From: Azospirillum rugosum
Lineage (GTDB): Bacteria > Pseudomonadota > Alphaproteobacteria > Azospirillales > Azospirillaceae
Direction of reading: 5' to 3'
DNA: 64,000 nucleotides
Assembly: GCF_017876155.1 (NCBI RefSeq)
Contig: NZ_JAGINP010000015.1
Location: 151,042-215,041 of the forward strand
Part shown: in pieces, positions 1 to 8,801 of the stretch
Position numbering within the stretch: the first letter of the stretch is position 1
Layout: each line of letters opens with the position of its first letter
The notes under the pieces: model-generated
What the model saw: the letters and a program-made list of their open reading frames with translations, nothing else
Told to the model about the DNA's origin: nothing
Databases searched by the model: none
Position numbers and translations under genes: made by a program

Positions 1-386
1 CGACCAAGCAGTTCGGCAAGGGCAACACGGCCTCGCAGAACCAGAACGGCGGCGATCTGGAAGCGGCGATCCTCCAGGGCGGCTCGTCCAACTGGGCCAA
101 GCAGACCCAGACCGGCACCGGCAACGAGGCGTCGATCCTGCAGGTCGGTCTGAACAACCATGCCGACCAGACCCAGGGCAAGTCGGGCAACTTCGCCTCG
201 GCGAAGCAGTTCGGGGCCGGCAACACGGCGATGCAGAGCCAGTACGGCACGAGCGGCGAGCTGTACGCCTTCCAGGTCGGCAAGGGCAACACCGCCACCC
301 AGACGCAGGATGCCTCGGCGTCCTCCAGCGTCGCCACGGCGGTCCAGTTCGGCCGCGGCAACACCGCCAAGCAGACGCAGCGGTAA
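1..386 (+). CDS. Curlin-repeat (CsgA-like) amyloid protein, 3' part
   Basis: The gene runs in from the left edge, so its start and signal peptide are not visible. The reading frame begins at base 3 and ends with TAA at 384-386. It encodes curlin-type units of the form Q-x-G-x-x-N-x-A-x-x-x-Q, for example QFGKGNTASQNQ, QVGLNNHADQTQ, QFGAGNTAMQSQ and QVGKGNTATQTQ. Curlin-repeat proteins are secreted and assemble into extracellular functional amyloid. The C-terminal block (SSVATAVQFGRGN...QTQR) is almost the same as the C-terminus of the next gene, so the two are tandem paralogues. No curli secretion or nucleation gene (csgG, csgE, csgF) is visible here. Confidence 0.85.
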   Translation, partial: TKQFGKGNTASQNQNGGDLEAAILQGGSSNWAKQTQTGTGNEASILQVGLNNHADQTQGKSGNFASAKQFGAGNTAMQSQYGTSGELYAFQVGKGNTATQTQDASASSSVATAVQFGRGNTAKQTQR

Positions 387-477
387 TCCCATGGAGCCGG
401 GAGGCGGTGCGTCGAACCGCCTCCCGGCCGTCGGTCCGCTTCCCCTCATCCGGATCAAGACGCGAAGGTATCCGCCC

Positions 478-1413
478 ATGCGCAGCATTCTTCTCGCGAC
501 CGCCACCGTCCTCGCCCTGTCCACCTCGGCCATGGCGGCGTCGGACAACGACGCCTACATCCTCCAGGTCGGCGCTTCGAACGAGGCCGCCCAGACCCAG
601 GCCTACGGCAGCGGCAGCCACGCCGGCGCCCTCCAGTTCGGCCGGGGCAACAAGGCCGACATGACTCAGTCGGGCCAGGGCCGGCACACCGGCCACGTCG
701 TTCAGGCCGGCGAGAAAAACAACGCCACGATGAACCAGTGGGGCGGCGGCGACCACGAGGCCCTGACCCTGCAGTTCGGCGCGGGCAACGCGTCCCGCCT
801 GACGCAGAACAGCGGCGACAAGCACGATGCCCTCATCGTCCAGGGCGGCAAGGACAACCTGTCCGTCGCCAAGCAGGACGGCGGCGCGGGGAATGCCGTT
901 TCGGCCTTCCAGTTCGGCACGCGCAACAACGCCAACCAGGAGCAGAAGGGCAGCCACAACGACGCCCTGATCCTCCAGGTCGGCGAGGACAACACCGTCG
1001 GCGCGTTCAAGACGAGCGGGAGCCGGAACTGGTGGGATCTCAAGGAGGGCGCCGGCCAGATTCAGGACGGCAGCAACCTGACCGCGACCGTGATGCAGGT
1101 CGGGAAGGGCAACACCGCGTCCCAGTCGCAGACCGGGGCGTGGCACGAGGCGAGCATCGTCCAGGCCGGCCGCGGAAACACCGGCACGCAGACGCAGTCC
1201 GGCACCGCGCTGGGCAACGAGGCCTCCATCCTGCAGGTCGGCTTCAAGAACGACGCCACGCAGACCCAGGCAGGGTCGGGCAACACGGCGTCGGCCGTCC
1301 AGGCGGGGGCCGGCAACACGGTCACGCAAACGCAGGAAGCGACCGCCGCGTCCAGCGTAGCCACGGCGGTGCAGGTCGGCCGCGGCAACGTCGCGCGCCA
1401 GACTCAGCGGTGA
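478..1413 (+). CDS. Curlin-repeat (CsgA-like) amyloid protein
   Basis: A 311-residue exported protein. ATG at 478 is chosen because it starts a clear signal peptide (MRSILLATATVLALSTSAMA, cut after AMA); the frame is open further upstream, but that part does not look like protein. The mature part is about 12 curlin-like units, roughly 23 residues apart, with the core Q-V/F-G-x-x-N-x-A-x-x-x-Q. Such units stack as strand-loop-strand turns in curli fibres. Unit 7 is irregular and followed by a Trp-containing insert (SRNWWDLKEG). It is 91 bp downstream of the first curlin gene and in the same direction. Whether it polymerises is inference from the repeat family. Confidence 0.88.
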   Translation: MRSILLATATVLALSTSAMAASDNDAYILQVGASNEAAQTQAYGSGSHAGALQFGRGNKADMTQSGQGRHTGHVVQAGEKNNATMNQWGGGDHEALTLQFGAGNASRLTQNSGDKHDALIVQGGKDNLSVAKQDGGAGNAVSAFQFGTRNNANQEQKGSHNDALILQVGEDNTVGAFKTSGSRNWWDLKEGAGQIQDGSNLTATVMQVGKGNTASQSQTGAWHEASIVQAGRGNTGTQTQSGTALGNEASILQVGFKNDATQTQAGSGNTASAVQAGAGNTVTQTQEATAASSVATAVQVGRGNVARQTQR

Positions 1414-1533
1414 TGCGGTTGGGTGGAGGGCGCGCAATCCTCCGCCCACGCCCGCCCGACGAGCCGTGCACGCTCAACATTTCCCCAGATCGTTGCGGAA
1501 CCGGTGGGAGCCGCCCCCTGGGGGTCATAAGGG

Positions 1534-2100
1534 ATGCCCGTCATGCGCCGCATCGTCGCCTCCACCCGCGCCGCCTGCCTTCTGGTCCAGGGGCTGGTCG
1601 CCGTCCCGGCCCTGGCCGACGAGGGCTCCATTCTTCGGGCCACCATCGCCAGCGAACTGAGCGCCAAGCCCAATGAGGGAAATGCCGCGGCCCCCCCGCA
1701 GGCGGGCATCGCCAACGAGGCCTTGCCCCTCCAGAACGGAAACGGCGTCGGCGTGATTTCGCAGACCGGCCACGGCAACGCCGCGTCCCAGACGCAGATC
1801 GGCCGAAACAGAGCCATTTCGGTCCAAGTGGGCCTGGCGAACACCGCCGTGGTTTCGCAGAACGGAACAGGCAATCTCAGCAGAACCGACCAGTACGGCA
1901 CCGGCAATTACAGCTCGGCCTCGCAGCAGGGGGCCTACAACCTGTCGGTCGTGGAGCAGGGCGGGGGGCAGGCGTCCTGGGTTTTCCAGCAAGGCGCCTT
2001 GAACAGGCTGACCCCCGACCAGATCCCGGACACTCCGGCGGTCATTCTGCAAAAAGGCATCGACGCGGATCCCAAGGTTTTCCCGCTGAAGCGCCGCTGA
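1534..2100 (+). CDS. Curlin-repeat protein, shorter and divergent
   Basis: A 188-residue protein. Either ATG 1534 or the in-frame ATG 1543 (MRRIVAST) may be the start; both give a basic N-terminus and a hydrophobic stretch ending in ALA, which looks like a signal peptide. About seven short units follow, such as QTGHGNAASQTQ, QVGLANTAVVSQ, QNGTGNLSRTDQ and QYGTGNYSSASQ. The units are packed about every 11 residues, closer to classical curlin spacing than in the two upstream genes. The last ~30 residues (after ALNRLTPDQ) leave the repeat and end in a basic KRR. It could be a minor or nucleating subunit like CsgB, but nothing in the sequence proves that. Confidence 0.8.
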   Translation: MPVMRRIVASTRAACLLVQGLVAVPALADEGSILRATIASELSAKPNEGNAAAPPQAGIANEALPLQNGNGVGVISQTGHGNAASQTQIGRNRAISVQVGLANTAVVSQNGTGNLSRTDQYGTGNYSSASQQGAYNLSVVEQGGGQASWVFQQGALNRLTPDQIPDTPAVILQKGIDADPKVFPLKRR

Positions 2101-2141
2101 AGCGGGAAGCACAGCGCCGTTGAAGCGGGAAGCACGGCGCC
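2091..2141 (+). repeat. 23-bp tandem repeat, about 2.2 copies
   Basis: A 23-bp unit (gcgccgctgaagcgggaagc plus three bases) occurs at 2091-2113 and 2114-2136, with a partial third copy at 2137-2141. It covers the stop codon of the preceding curlin gene. The copies differ at two positions. A GC-rich hairpin (ccgggggcc / ggcccccgg, 2171-2190) follows and could help end transcription, although no T-run is present. Confidence 0.7.
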
Positions 2142-2295
2142 GGACCGGCAAGGTCGATCGCGGTGCCGACCCGGGGGCCGGGGCCCCCGGCCTCTGCGCG
2201 CCGTCCGTATCAGTCATGACCTCAGCCAACCGTGCCCGGCCAACCTTGCCCGGCGGGGAGGGGCACCACCAATCCGAACCACGGAACCAACACGC

Positions 2296-2595
2296 ATGCA
2301 TCCCGAACGGACGTGGCACGTTGATTTCGCAAACGCGACGGCGTCGTCCGACGCCGGCACCGTGTGTTTTGCAAAGTCCGGCGGCGTGTACCGCATCACG
2401 CGGACCGCCATAAAAAGCAGGTTCAAAGGTTTGCACGTCCGGCTCTGCCATCAGGCGCTGGGCGCCATCAAGGCGTCGGAACACGAAGAGCGGATGAACG
2501 CGACCCACAGAGTGCAGGATCAAGCACCATCAAGCCAACCCAAGGCCGTCGTTTGGGACCTCCAGCCTGAGCGCCCGAAAAGCATCGGCTTATAG
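2296..2595 (+). CDS. Possible small hypothetical protein
   Basis: A 99-codon reading frame from ATG 2296 to TAG 2595 in the otherwise empty stretch between the third curlin gene and the next minus-strand gene. Third codon positions are mostly G/C, but less than in neighbouring genes. No convincing ribosome binding site precedes the ATG, and no domain or signal peptide is recognised. It contains two cysteines and a basic middle section (RTAIKSRFKG). It may be real, a decayed gene or chance; the function is unknown. Confidence 0.35.
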   Translation: MHPERTWHVDFANATASSDAGTVCFAKSGGVYRITRTAIKSRFKGLHVRLCHQALGAIKASEHEERMNATHRVQDQAPSSQPKAVVWDLQPERPKSIGL

Positions 2596-2611
2596 CGATG
2601 CGCGCGACGTC

Positions 2612-3007
2612 TCACCGACGATGATGAGCCGCACGGGATTCCCCGATCTGGCGTTCATGAAAGACAAGCCGTGGCGCGCCGGGCGGCGGCCAGAAGGGAT
2701 TCGGGCGCAGATACAGGTAGCGCTCCAGCCGCTTCCGCCGCTCCTCATAGGATGACGGCCCTGCGGTGTCCAACCCGTAAGAAGGAAAACCGTAGCCGTA
2801 TCCTCCATCCCCCATCGTTTCCATGGGCGAGGTCTGCGGCAGCGTGGACAGGGAAAGATCCCCGCACGCCTTTTTGTTGCCGAACTCGCACTCCTTCGCC
2901 GCGTTCGGCGTGTAGTAGAACTCTGGCGACCATGCCCAGTTGGGCTGCGCGGCCTGCGCGGCCATCGTTGAACCCAGAACCGCCACCACGCTTACGAGCG
3001 TCCGCAT
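2612..3007 (-). CDS. Small exported protein of unknown function
   Basis: A 131-residue protein. The frame is open upstream, but ATG at 3007 is preferred: it follows a strong ribosome binding site (ggagggtgacc) and starts a signal peptide (MRTLVSVVAVLGSTMAAQA). The mature part begins QPNWAWSPEFYYTP, has two cysteines close together (KECEFGNKKACGD), a Gly/Tyr-rich middle (GDGGYGYGFPSYG) and a basic, Pro-rich C-terminus (LRPNPFWPPPGAP). The cysteine pair suggests a disulfide in the periplasm. No family is recognised. It is divergent from the next plus-strand gene. Confidence 0.72.
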   Translation of the reverse strand: MRTLVSVVAVLGSTMAAQAAQPNWAWSPEFYYTPNAAKECEFGNKKACGDLSLSTLPQTSPMETMGDGGYGYGFPSYGLDTAGPSSYEERRKRLERYLYLRPNPFWPPPGAPRLVFHERQIGESRAAHHRR

Positions 3008-3245
3008 GGTCACCCTCCAGAGCCGATCCCGACGGGTAAACACCGGCCGCGCGGATTCGGCCAGACCTTGCCCGCCAGACCTTGCCCGCCAGACTTTGCC
3101 CGACGTCCCGATCCGCGCGCAGAGCGCCGCACGGTGTCTGGTGACAAAGCAGATCGCCCCCCCGCACACACCTCGACCTGTGGAATAGACCTCTGGTAGT
3201 GTCACCATCCCGATATGGGTAAGACACCGGGCATGCGATACCCGG

Positions 3246-3683
3246 ATGTCGTCTCACGCGCACGTCAACAGCAAGCAAAGTCGGTTCCAGATGGCCTTGA
3301 TCATTTCCAACGCGTTGAGCGCCTCAGGATCGCCTGAAGCGGAAAGCCAGCCTTCGGGTGTTCTCTCGAGCGTTGAGCGGTGGATCGAGGAAGGCAGCCT
3401 GGTGGTGGCTTGCCAGCGGCTGTCCGCTTGCCTGGAAGCGGGGCAGCCTGTCCGGGACGAGGATCGGGAAGCCCTCATCCTCCTGCTCAACGCCGTTTCC
3501 GTGGCGCTGTCCACGCCGCACCGGCAGACCCTGGACCGGCAGACCCCGGACCGGCAGATCCTCGACCCGGAATGGGCGTTCGACGGGCGGGCCTTCCAGG
3601 TCTTTGCCGACATGGTCGACGTCCTGCGGGTTCAGAACCAGCAGATCGTCGAGGTCATGGCCATCGCGCACGAGGTCCGGTGA
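3246..3683 (+). CDS. Hypothetical protein, cytoplasmic
   Basis: A 145-residue soluble protein with no signal peptide or membrane segment. The ATG at 3246 or the in-frame ATG at 3291 (MALIISNAL) may start it. Residues ~45-75 look helical (WIEEGSLVVACQRLSACLEAG), and a short five-residue tandem repeat (RQTLD, RQTPD, RQILD) sits in the middle, encoded by a 15-bp DNA repeat near 3522-3566. It lies 63 bp upstream of the large glycosyltransferase and in the same direction, so it may be co-transcribed. No family was recognised. Confidence 0.6.
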   Translation: MSSHAHVNSKQSRFQMALIISNALSASGSPEAESQPSGVLSSVERWIEEGSLVVACQRLSACLEAGQPVRDEDREALILLLNAVSVALSTPHRQTLDRQTPDRQILDPEWAFDGRAFQVFADMVDVLRVQNQQIVEVMAIAHEVR

Positions 3684-3746
3684 CGGGACGCCCACCGCAC
3701 CGACGCTTTCGACCACCGGAACCAAACGCTCACCGGAACCAAATCC

Positions 3747-6380
3747 ATGGCGCAGATTCTTGTTTTCGCGATCGACTGGACGCCTGAGGCGGGGGATGTC
3801 GGAACCGGCGGCGGGCTGCGGTCCCGGCAGGTCGCCGACATGCTGCGCGACGCGGGGCACCGGGTCGCCGTCGCCGTGCCGGCGGCCAGCAAGACCGTGG
3901 CGCTCCTGCGCCGGCAGGATCCGGCCCGCCTCGACGGCGTGCTTCTCTACGACGGCGCCAACCAGCTCGAGATCATCCGGCGGGTCCGTCCCGACGTCAT
4001 CGTCTGGCAGTGGCCGACCATGCGGGCGGTCCCGATGAGCGGGCTCGGGGACGTGGTGCAGATCTGCGACCTCAACGGCTTGCAGGACCACGAGATCGCC
4101 CACGGCATTCCCGGACTCCTGCCCTTGGCCGAGGGGAAGGTGCTGGCCGCCGCCGTCGGGGCGGACCTCGTCCTGACCGGCTCCGAAGAGCAGAACGGCT
4201 ATTGGATCGCCAAGTTCGGGACGAAGCTCGACGGCGTGCCGACGGCCGTCGTGCCCTACAGCGCTCCGCGCCCGCTCCTGCCTCCGCGGGGGCAAGAAGG
4301 AAAGGCGGGGGAGGGGGGGCTGCAAAAGCGCCTCTGCCTGGCCGGAACCGTCTATCCCTGGAATTCCTCGCTCAGCCATCTCGACGGGATCGTCGCCTGG
4401 GCGGAACGGCGCGGCGACGTCCGGATCGACGTCGTCGCGACCATCGACCCGGCGAGCCGCGACCATCTCGCCATCCGCGGGCAGCTTGAGCGCCTCCGGC
4501 GGTCCCCGTGCGTGTCCCTGTCCTTCGGGCAGAGCGTCGGGGAGCTGTTCCAGTGGCTCGGCGCCGGGGGCTTCGCGCTCGACCTCTACCCGCCCACGAT
4601 CGAGCGGCGGCTGGCCGTGCCCATCCGCACCGTCAACGCCCTGGCTTGCGGGCTTCCGATCCTGTGCAACCTGCCGACCCAGCTGAACCGCCGGCTGGTC
4701 GAGGCCGGATGCGCCCGCATGGTCGCGCTGGAGGATGGCGAGCTGGGGGGCGACCTGGAGGCCGGGCCGGGGCCGGCCCTCGTGGAGGCGCTCGACGCCG
4801 CGATGGACCTCGACCCGGTCCGCTACGCCGGCATGCGCGCCGCCGCCAGGGCCCAGGCCGAGGAGGGGCCCTTCCGCTGGGAAGCAGCGGCGGAACGCCT
4901 GGCGGAGGGCGTGGACCAGGCGCTGCGGCGGCTTCGCCGGAAGGTCGCCTGGAGGCCGGGCCGGAAGCATGGGACCGCGCCGGCGCTCGGCCATGCCCTC
5001 GTCCTGTCCGACGAGCCGGAAAACCTTCAGGAACTGCGGCTGCACGCTCCGTTCGGCGAGTTGTACCGGCAGGGCGAGATCGGCGGCTACACCGTGGTGT
5101 CGCGCAACCGCGTGGTCATGAGCACCCTCAACGACCCGGAGGCCACGCCGGTGGACGCGATCTGGCTGCAACGCCGGCCGTCCTCCGCCACCGTCCTGGC
5201 CCTGCACGCCATCGACCGTCCCTACCTGCTCGATTTGGACGACCATCTGCTGGTGTCTCCCACCTACCGGGCCGCCTTCCCGCCCGAGCACATGCAGATG
5301 GGGAGAATGCTGGTGCGCCAGTGCGCCGTCCTGTCCTGCTCCACGGCGCGCCTGGCCGCCCAGCTCGGCCGCTACGCCGCGGCGGACGTGGTGTCCAAGG
5401 CCATCGTCACGCCGAACCTGGCGCAGGGCGCCGCCGCACCGCGGCCATCCGGGCCGCCCACCGCCGTGGTCTGGGTGTCCAGCGACATGCCGGCGCTCAG
5501 CGTGTCCACCATTCCGGTCCTGCGGGCCCTGCGCGACTTCTGCCTCGCCTTCGACCTCGACCTCGTGTGCGTGGGGCACACGCCGCCCACCCTGCTGACG
5601 GAAAGCGACGTGCGCATCCGCAAGCTGCCCCTGCAGCGCTATGCGGACTACCTGCGGCTGCTGTCCTCGCAGGCCCCGGCCATCCTCTTCTGCCCGCTGG
5701 AGACCCACGCCGACCCGGCCACCCAGGACTTCATCGACGGGAAGAGCGACATCAAGATGCTGGAGTGCCTGGCGACCGGGCTGGTCGGCGTCTTCAGCGC
5801 CGCGGCCCCCTTCGCCGACAGCACCCTGCGCGCCGGCCCCGTGTGCGACAACACCTACGAGTCCTGGTACGACGGCCTGTGCGAAGCGCGCGAGACGCTC
5901 CTGGCCGGCGGCGGCGATCCCGCGATTCCAGACGACCGCCAGATCGGCCGCCGCGGCCTCGCCCCGTGGCTGGAAGCCTTGCGGGCGGCGCGGCTCGACG
6001 CGCCGTTCCCCCTGCGGATGCTGAAGGATGCCTACGTCTTCGTCTACAACCACCTGACGCGGCGCATGCTGACCAAGGACGAGTTCGACGAGGCCGCCTA
6101 CCTGGAATCCAACAAGGACGTCGACCGGGCGGTCCGCAACGGCACCTTCCAGAGCGCGTACGAGCATTACAAGCTCTACGGCTTCTTCGAAAGCCAGATC
6201 GGACACCGGGCGCACGGCGTCGGCGGGGAGGAATCCGACAGCATGCAGCTGTTCGCCAACCTGCTCGGCACCTTGAGCGATCTGCGCACCACGACCGACA
6301 ACAGGGCTCCGCAGATCGAGCATCTGAAGGCGGCGCGCGCCGCCCGTGCGGTGGCCTTCCGCCGGCGGGGTGAGCGGTGA
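3747..6380 (+). CDS. Large GT-B (GT4-like) glycosyltransferase with double core
   Basis: An 877-residue cytoplasmic protein that looks like two GT-B halves in one chain. The N-terminal half opens with a Rossmann strand and a Gly-rich loop (GTGGGLRSRQVADMLRDAGH) and runs to ~400. The second half includes YLLDLDDHLLVSP (~492-504) and a nucleotide-sugar-site-like stretch (KSDIKMLECLATGLVGVF, ~663-680). Residues ~780-820 hold one copy of a module (DEAAYLESNKDV...YEHYKLYGFFES) that is repeated many times in two other giants of this window. It ends in a 4-bp GTGA overlap with the next gene, so the two are translationally coupled. Acceptor and donor are unknown; transfer onto a surface glycan is inferred from context. 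Confidence 0.78.
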   Translation: MAQILVFAIDWTPEAGDVGTGGGLRSRQVADMLRDAGHRVAVAVPAASKTVALLRRQDPARLDGVLLYDGANQLEIIRRVRPDVIVWQWPTMRAVPMSGLGDVVQICDLNGLQDHEIAHGIPGLLPLAEGKVLAAAVGADLVLTGSEEQNGYWIAKFGTKLDGVPTAVVPYSAPRPLLPPRGQEGKAGEGGLQKRLCLAGTVYPWNSSLSHLDGIVAWAERRGDVRIDVVATIDPASRDHLAIRGQLERLRRSPCVSLSFGQSVGELFQWLGAGGFALDLYPPTIERRLAVPIRTVNALACGLPILCNLPTQLNRRLVEAGCARMVALEDGELGGDLEAGPGPALVEALDAAMDLDPVRYAGMRAAARAQAEEGPFRWEAAAERLAEGVDQALRRLRRKVAWRPGRKHGTAPALGHALVLSDEPENLQELRLHAPFGELYRQGEIGGYTVVSRNRVVMSTLNDPEATPVDAIWLQRRPSSATVLALHAIDRPYLLDLDDHLLVSPTYRAAFPPEHMQMGRMLVRQCAVLSCSTARLAAQLGRYAAADVVSKAIVTPNLAQGAAAPRPSGPPTAVVWVSSDMPALSVSTIPVLRALRDFCLAFDLDLVCVGHTPPTLLTESDVRIRKLPLQRYADYLRLLSSQAPAILFCPLETHADPATQDFIDGKSDIKMLECLATGLVGVFSAAAPFADSTLRAGPVCDNTYESWYDGLCEARETLLAGGGDPAIPDDRQIGRRGLAPWLEALRAARLDAPFPLRMLKDAYVFVYNHLTRRMLTKDEFDEAAYLESNKDVDRAVRNGTFQSAYEHYKLYGFFESQIGHRAHGVGGEESDSMQLFANLLGTLSDLRTTTDNRAPQIEHLKAARAARAVAFRRRGER

Positions 6381-8077
6381 TCGCCTGGACCGACCCGCAA
6401 ACCGATGCGGGCTCCGCTTCGGAACCGACACGGCGGCACGTCTGCCCGGTCTGCGGCACGGACGGCGCCCACGACGTGGTGCTGACAGTGACCGAGGCGC
6501 ACAGGACCCACATCCTGCTGCGCTGCGGAGCCTGCACGGCGCATGTCTACGAGGACCGCACCCCTCCCTCCTACGCGGACGAGCCCTCGGACGACTACAC
6601 GGCCTATTACGCGGAACAGGGGGCGGACGTCTGGGGCATGACCCAGACGCTGTCGCGGCTGCGCGCGCACGGCCCGGCGAGCCTGCTGGACGTCGGCTGC
6701 GGCTTCGGCTTCACCGTGGACATGGCGGCCCGCTGCCTCGGCTGGCGGGCGGTGGGCGTCGATCCCTGCGGCCTCGCCCAGGACGGGGCCCGGCTGCTCC
6801 AGGCGCCGATCGTCAACCGCTACCTGGACCGCGACAGCGACATCGGCGAGCCGTTCGACATCGTGCACTCGTCGGAGGTGATCGAGCACATCGACGCCCC
6901 CTACGGCTTCCTCGACGTCATGCGCTGCCATCTGGCGCCCGGCGGCGTCGTGGTGCTGAAGACGCCGAACGCCGCGGTGCTGGCGCCGTCCCTGGCCGGC
7001 GGCATGATGCAGGCCATCCTGGCGCCGGGATCCCACCTCATCCTCTACACGGCCCGGTCGATCGAGCATGCCCTGCGCAAGGCCGGCTTCGCCCATGTCC
7101 TGGTCGAGGCCAACGGATCGAACCTGACGGCCTTCGCGTCCGATGCGCCGATCACCCTGCTCCCCGACGACGGCGAGCACGCGCGCTGCTACAGCCGCTA
7201 TCTCGAAGACCACACGCGCGTCTCGCCGAAGGGCGAGCCGGTGTGGAATGGCGCGGCCGCCCGTCTGTTCCGGCACCGCGTCTTCAGCGGCGACCTGATG
7301 GGCGCGCTGGAGGTCTACGACGAGCTGGCCAGGGTGTATGAAGACCGCTTCGGCCTCGACCTGCTGCGCCCCCACCGGATTCCCCGGGGCGCCTGCGATC
7401 CGGCCATCCGGCCGGGGCGGGCGCGCCGCGCGCCGTACAACATCGCCAACGTCCTCTACACGCGCGCGATGCTGACGCGGCATCTGCCGGCGCAGGATCC
7501 GCTGGCGACCCTGACGTTGCTGAGAACCGCGGAGGCCCTGGCGGTGGAGATCGGCGGCGCGTTGCAGGCCGGCGGGCTGTTCGACGGCGACCTGGAGAAC
7601 ACCGCTTTCCTGGCCCGGTGCGACGCGGTCGACGTGCTCTGGCGGATCGACCAGGACGCCGCCGTCGACGCCCTGGCCGCGCTTGGCCGGGTGACGGGAA
7701 GCCGCTACGACGCCCACATGGTCGTGCCGCACGCGTTGCGCCTGGCCAAGAGCGCCGAGCTGTTCGTGCGGCTGGTCCATGGCGGCGACTACCGGCTGGC
7801 CGTCCGGCTCGCCGACCTGTTCGACGACCTCGATCTGGCGGAACGGACGCTGCCGCAGGACGGAAGCCTGCTTCACCTGGTCTTCTGCCTGGCCGTTCTC
7901 GACCTCAACGTCTTCGGGCGGCATGGCCGCGCCCTTGAGCGGCTCCGGCGTTTGCAGCGCCTCGCGGAACGGCTCGAAGCGGTGCCCGAGCATGGGGAGG
8001 TGGCCCGCCACATGGCGTCGGTCGCCGCGGAGCACATCACCAGGATTCCCGGGGCCAGGATTCCCGGGGAGTCCTGA
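6377..8077 (+). CDS. Class I SAM-dependent methyltransferase with N-terminal zinc motif
   Basis: A 566-residue protein with a GTG start overlapping the upstream stop by 4 bp. Two Cys pairs near the N-terminus (CPVCG ~23-27 and CGACT ~50-54) form a probable zinc ribbon, as in NDP-sugar C-methyltransferase-type proteins. The SAM-binding motif I is LLDVGCGFGF (~105), followed by SSEVIEHID and a motif near LKTPNA. The C-terminal ~250 residues are helical and of unknown role. A paralogue with the same architecture lies at 48124-49884. The last codons hold a 15-bp tandem duplication (RIPGA/RIPGE, about 8042-8071), just before the inverted repeat. Sugar methylation is inferred. Confidence 0.78.
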   Translation: MIAWTDPQTDAGSASEPTRRHVCPVCGTDGAHDVVLTVTEAHRTHILLRCGACTAHVYEDRTPPSYADEPSDDYTAYYAEQGADVWGMTQTLSRLRAHGPASLLDVGCGFGFTVDMAARCLGWRAVGVDPCGLAQDGARLLQAPIVNRYLDRDSDIGEPFDIVHSSEVIEHIDAPYGFLDVMRCHLAPGGVVVLKTPNAAVLAPSLAGGMMQAILAPGSHLILYTARSIEHALRKAGFAHVLVEANGSNLTAFASDAPITLLPDDGEHARCYSRYLEDHTRVSPKGEPVWNGAAARLFRHRVFSGDLMGALEVYDELARVYEDRFGLDLLRPHRIPRGACDPAIRPGRARRAPYNIANVLYTRAMLTRHLPAQDPLATLTLLRTAEALAVEIGGALQAGGLFDGDLENTAFLARCDAVDVLWRIDQDAAVDALAALGRVTGSRYDAHMVVPHALRLAKSAELFVRLVHGGDYRLAVRLADLFDDLDLAERTLPQDGSLLHLVFCLAVLDLNVFGRHGRALERLRRLQRLAERLEAVPEHGEVARHMASVAAEHITRIPGARIPGES

Positions 8078-8207
8078 AAAGGCGGGCGGGTTGTGGGGCG
8101 GTTCACAGCCGGTGTGGCGGGGTTTGGGTAGGGTTTGGGCATCGACGAACGCCGCGGCGGAGAGCCCCGGCCCCCCAAAGCCCCCACCCAGCCCCCAGGA
8201 GACCACC

Positions 8208-8570
8208 ATGATCCGCACCTCGCTGCTCGCCGGTTTCGCCACGCTCGCCCTGCTGTCGGCGCCGGCCATGGCGCAGAACATCACCAGCCTGAACAACACG
8301 GCGGCCGGGATCGGCAACGTGGCCAAGCAGAACGCCTTCACGATGCAGCGGGGCGGCGGGTTCCTCGGCGGTCCGAACGTGGTGACGATGGGCAACACGG
8401 CGGCCGGCGTCGGCAACCTGGCGGTTCAGAACGGCACGGTTCTGCAGAAGACGCCGCGGGTCGGCCCGCTGGGCGCGCCGGTCGGCGGGCCGAACATGTT
8501 CGACGCCAACAACCTGGCCGCCGGCGTCGGCAACTTCGCCAAGCAGAACGCCTACGGCATCCAGAAGTAA
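8208..8570 (+). CDS. Small exported AAGxGNxAxQ-repeat protein, copy A
   Basis: A 120-residue protein with a good ribosome binding site (aggaga, 6 bp before ATG 8208) and a clear signal peptide (MIRTSLLAGFATLALLSAPAMA). The mature part has three units with the core N-x-A-A-G-x-G-N-x-A-x-Q: NTAAGIGNVAKQ, NTAAGVGNLAVQ and NLAAGVGNFAKQ. These are separated by Gly/Pro-rich linkers (GGGFLGGPN, GPLGAPVGGPN). The unit resembles curlin repeats in its N and Q spacing, so an amyloid-like or fibre role is possible but unproven. A near-identical copy lies inverted at 9915-10277, differing at two residues (R/K and Y/F). Confidence 0.85.
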   Translation: MIRTSLLAGFATLALLSAPAMAQNITSLNNTAAGIGNVAKQNAFTMQRGGGFLGGPNVVTMGNTAAGVGNLAVQNGTVLQKTPRVGPLGAPVGGPNMFDANNLAAGVGNFAKQNAYGIQK

Positions 8571-8609
8571 GACGGCCCCCGGCCCCCTCATCCCCATCCA
8601 TCGTCCAGA

Positions 8610-8637
8610 CCCCCGGCCGGACCCCTCCGGCCGGGGG
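8610..8637 (+). terminator. Hairpin terminator after copy A
   Basis: A perfect 12-bp stem (cccccggccgga / tccggccggggg) with a 4-base loop lies 40 bp after the stop codon. No T-run follows, as is common in GC-rich genomes. It is duplicated with the gene at 9846-9874. Confidence 0.65.
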
Positions 8638-8801
8638 TCGCCGCGTGCAGAGAACAGCCGCGCCGTCACGGCGCTTCACCGGTCATCCCTTTATGCCGTC
8701 GCCTGTGAGGCGGGCCACAGCGGCCGGGCGCCGGCCCGACTAGCGTGGGGCGCATGAACCAAGCTGGAGCATCGGGCTCCGGCCGCACAAGGAGGTTTCG
8801 C

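Larger units (their letters stand above)
8092..8648 (+). repeat. Inverted duplication, left copy (~557 bp)
   Basis: From tgtggggcgg at 8092 to ccgcgtgc at 8648 the sequence is nearly identical, in inverted orientation, to 9835-10393. The match covers the upstream region, the whole small exported-protein gene and its terminator hairpin. Only a handful of substitutions and small indels are seen. The arms are separated by 1186 bp carrying two other small genes. No transposase or target-site duplication was found. Confidence 0.93.

Noticed and set aside
160..477. Upstream extension of the second curlin gene's frame
   Set aside because: The frame is open back to 160, but that part lies over the end of the first curlin gene in another frame and is rich in Arg/Ser without sense; the signal peptide at 478 marks the real start.
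3324..6431. A 1035-codon open frame on the minus strand
   Set aside because: It lies opposite the glycosyltransferase gene, is full of Gly/Arg/Pro and lacks any domain; it is a by-product of high GC.
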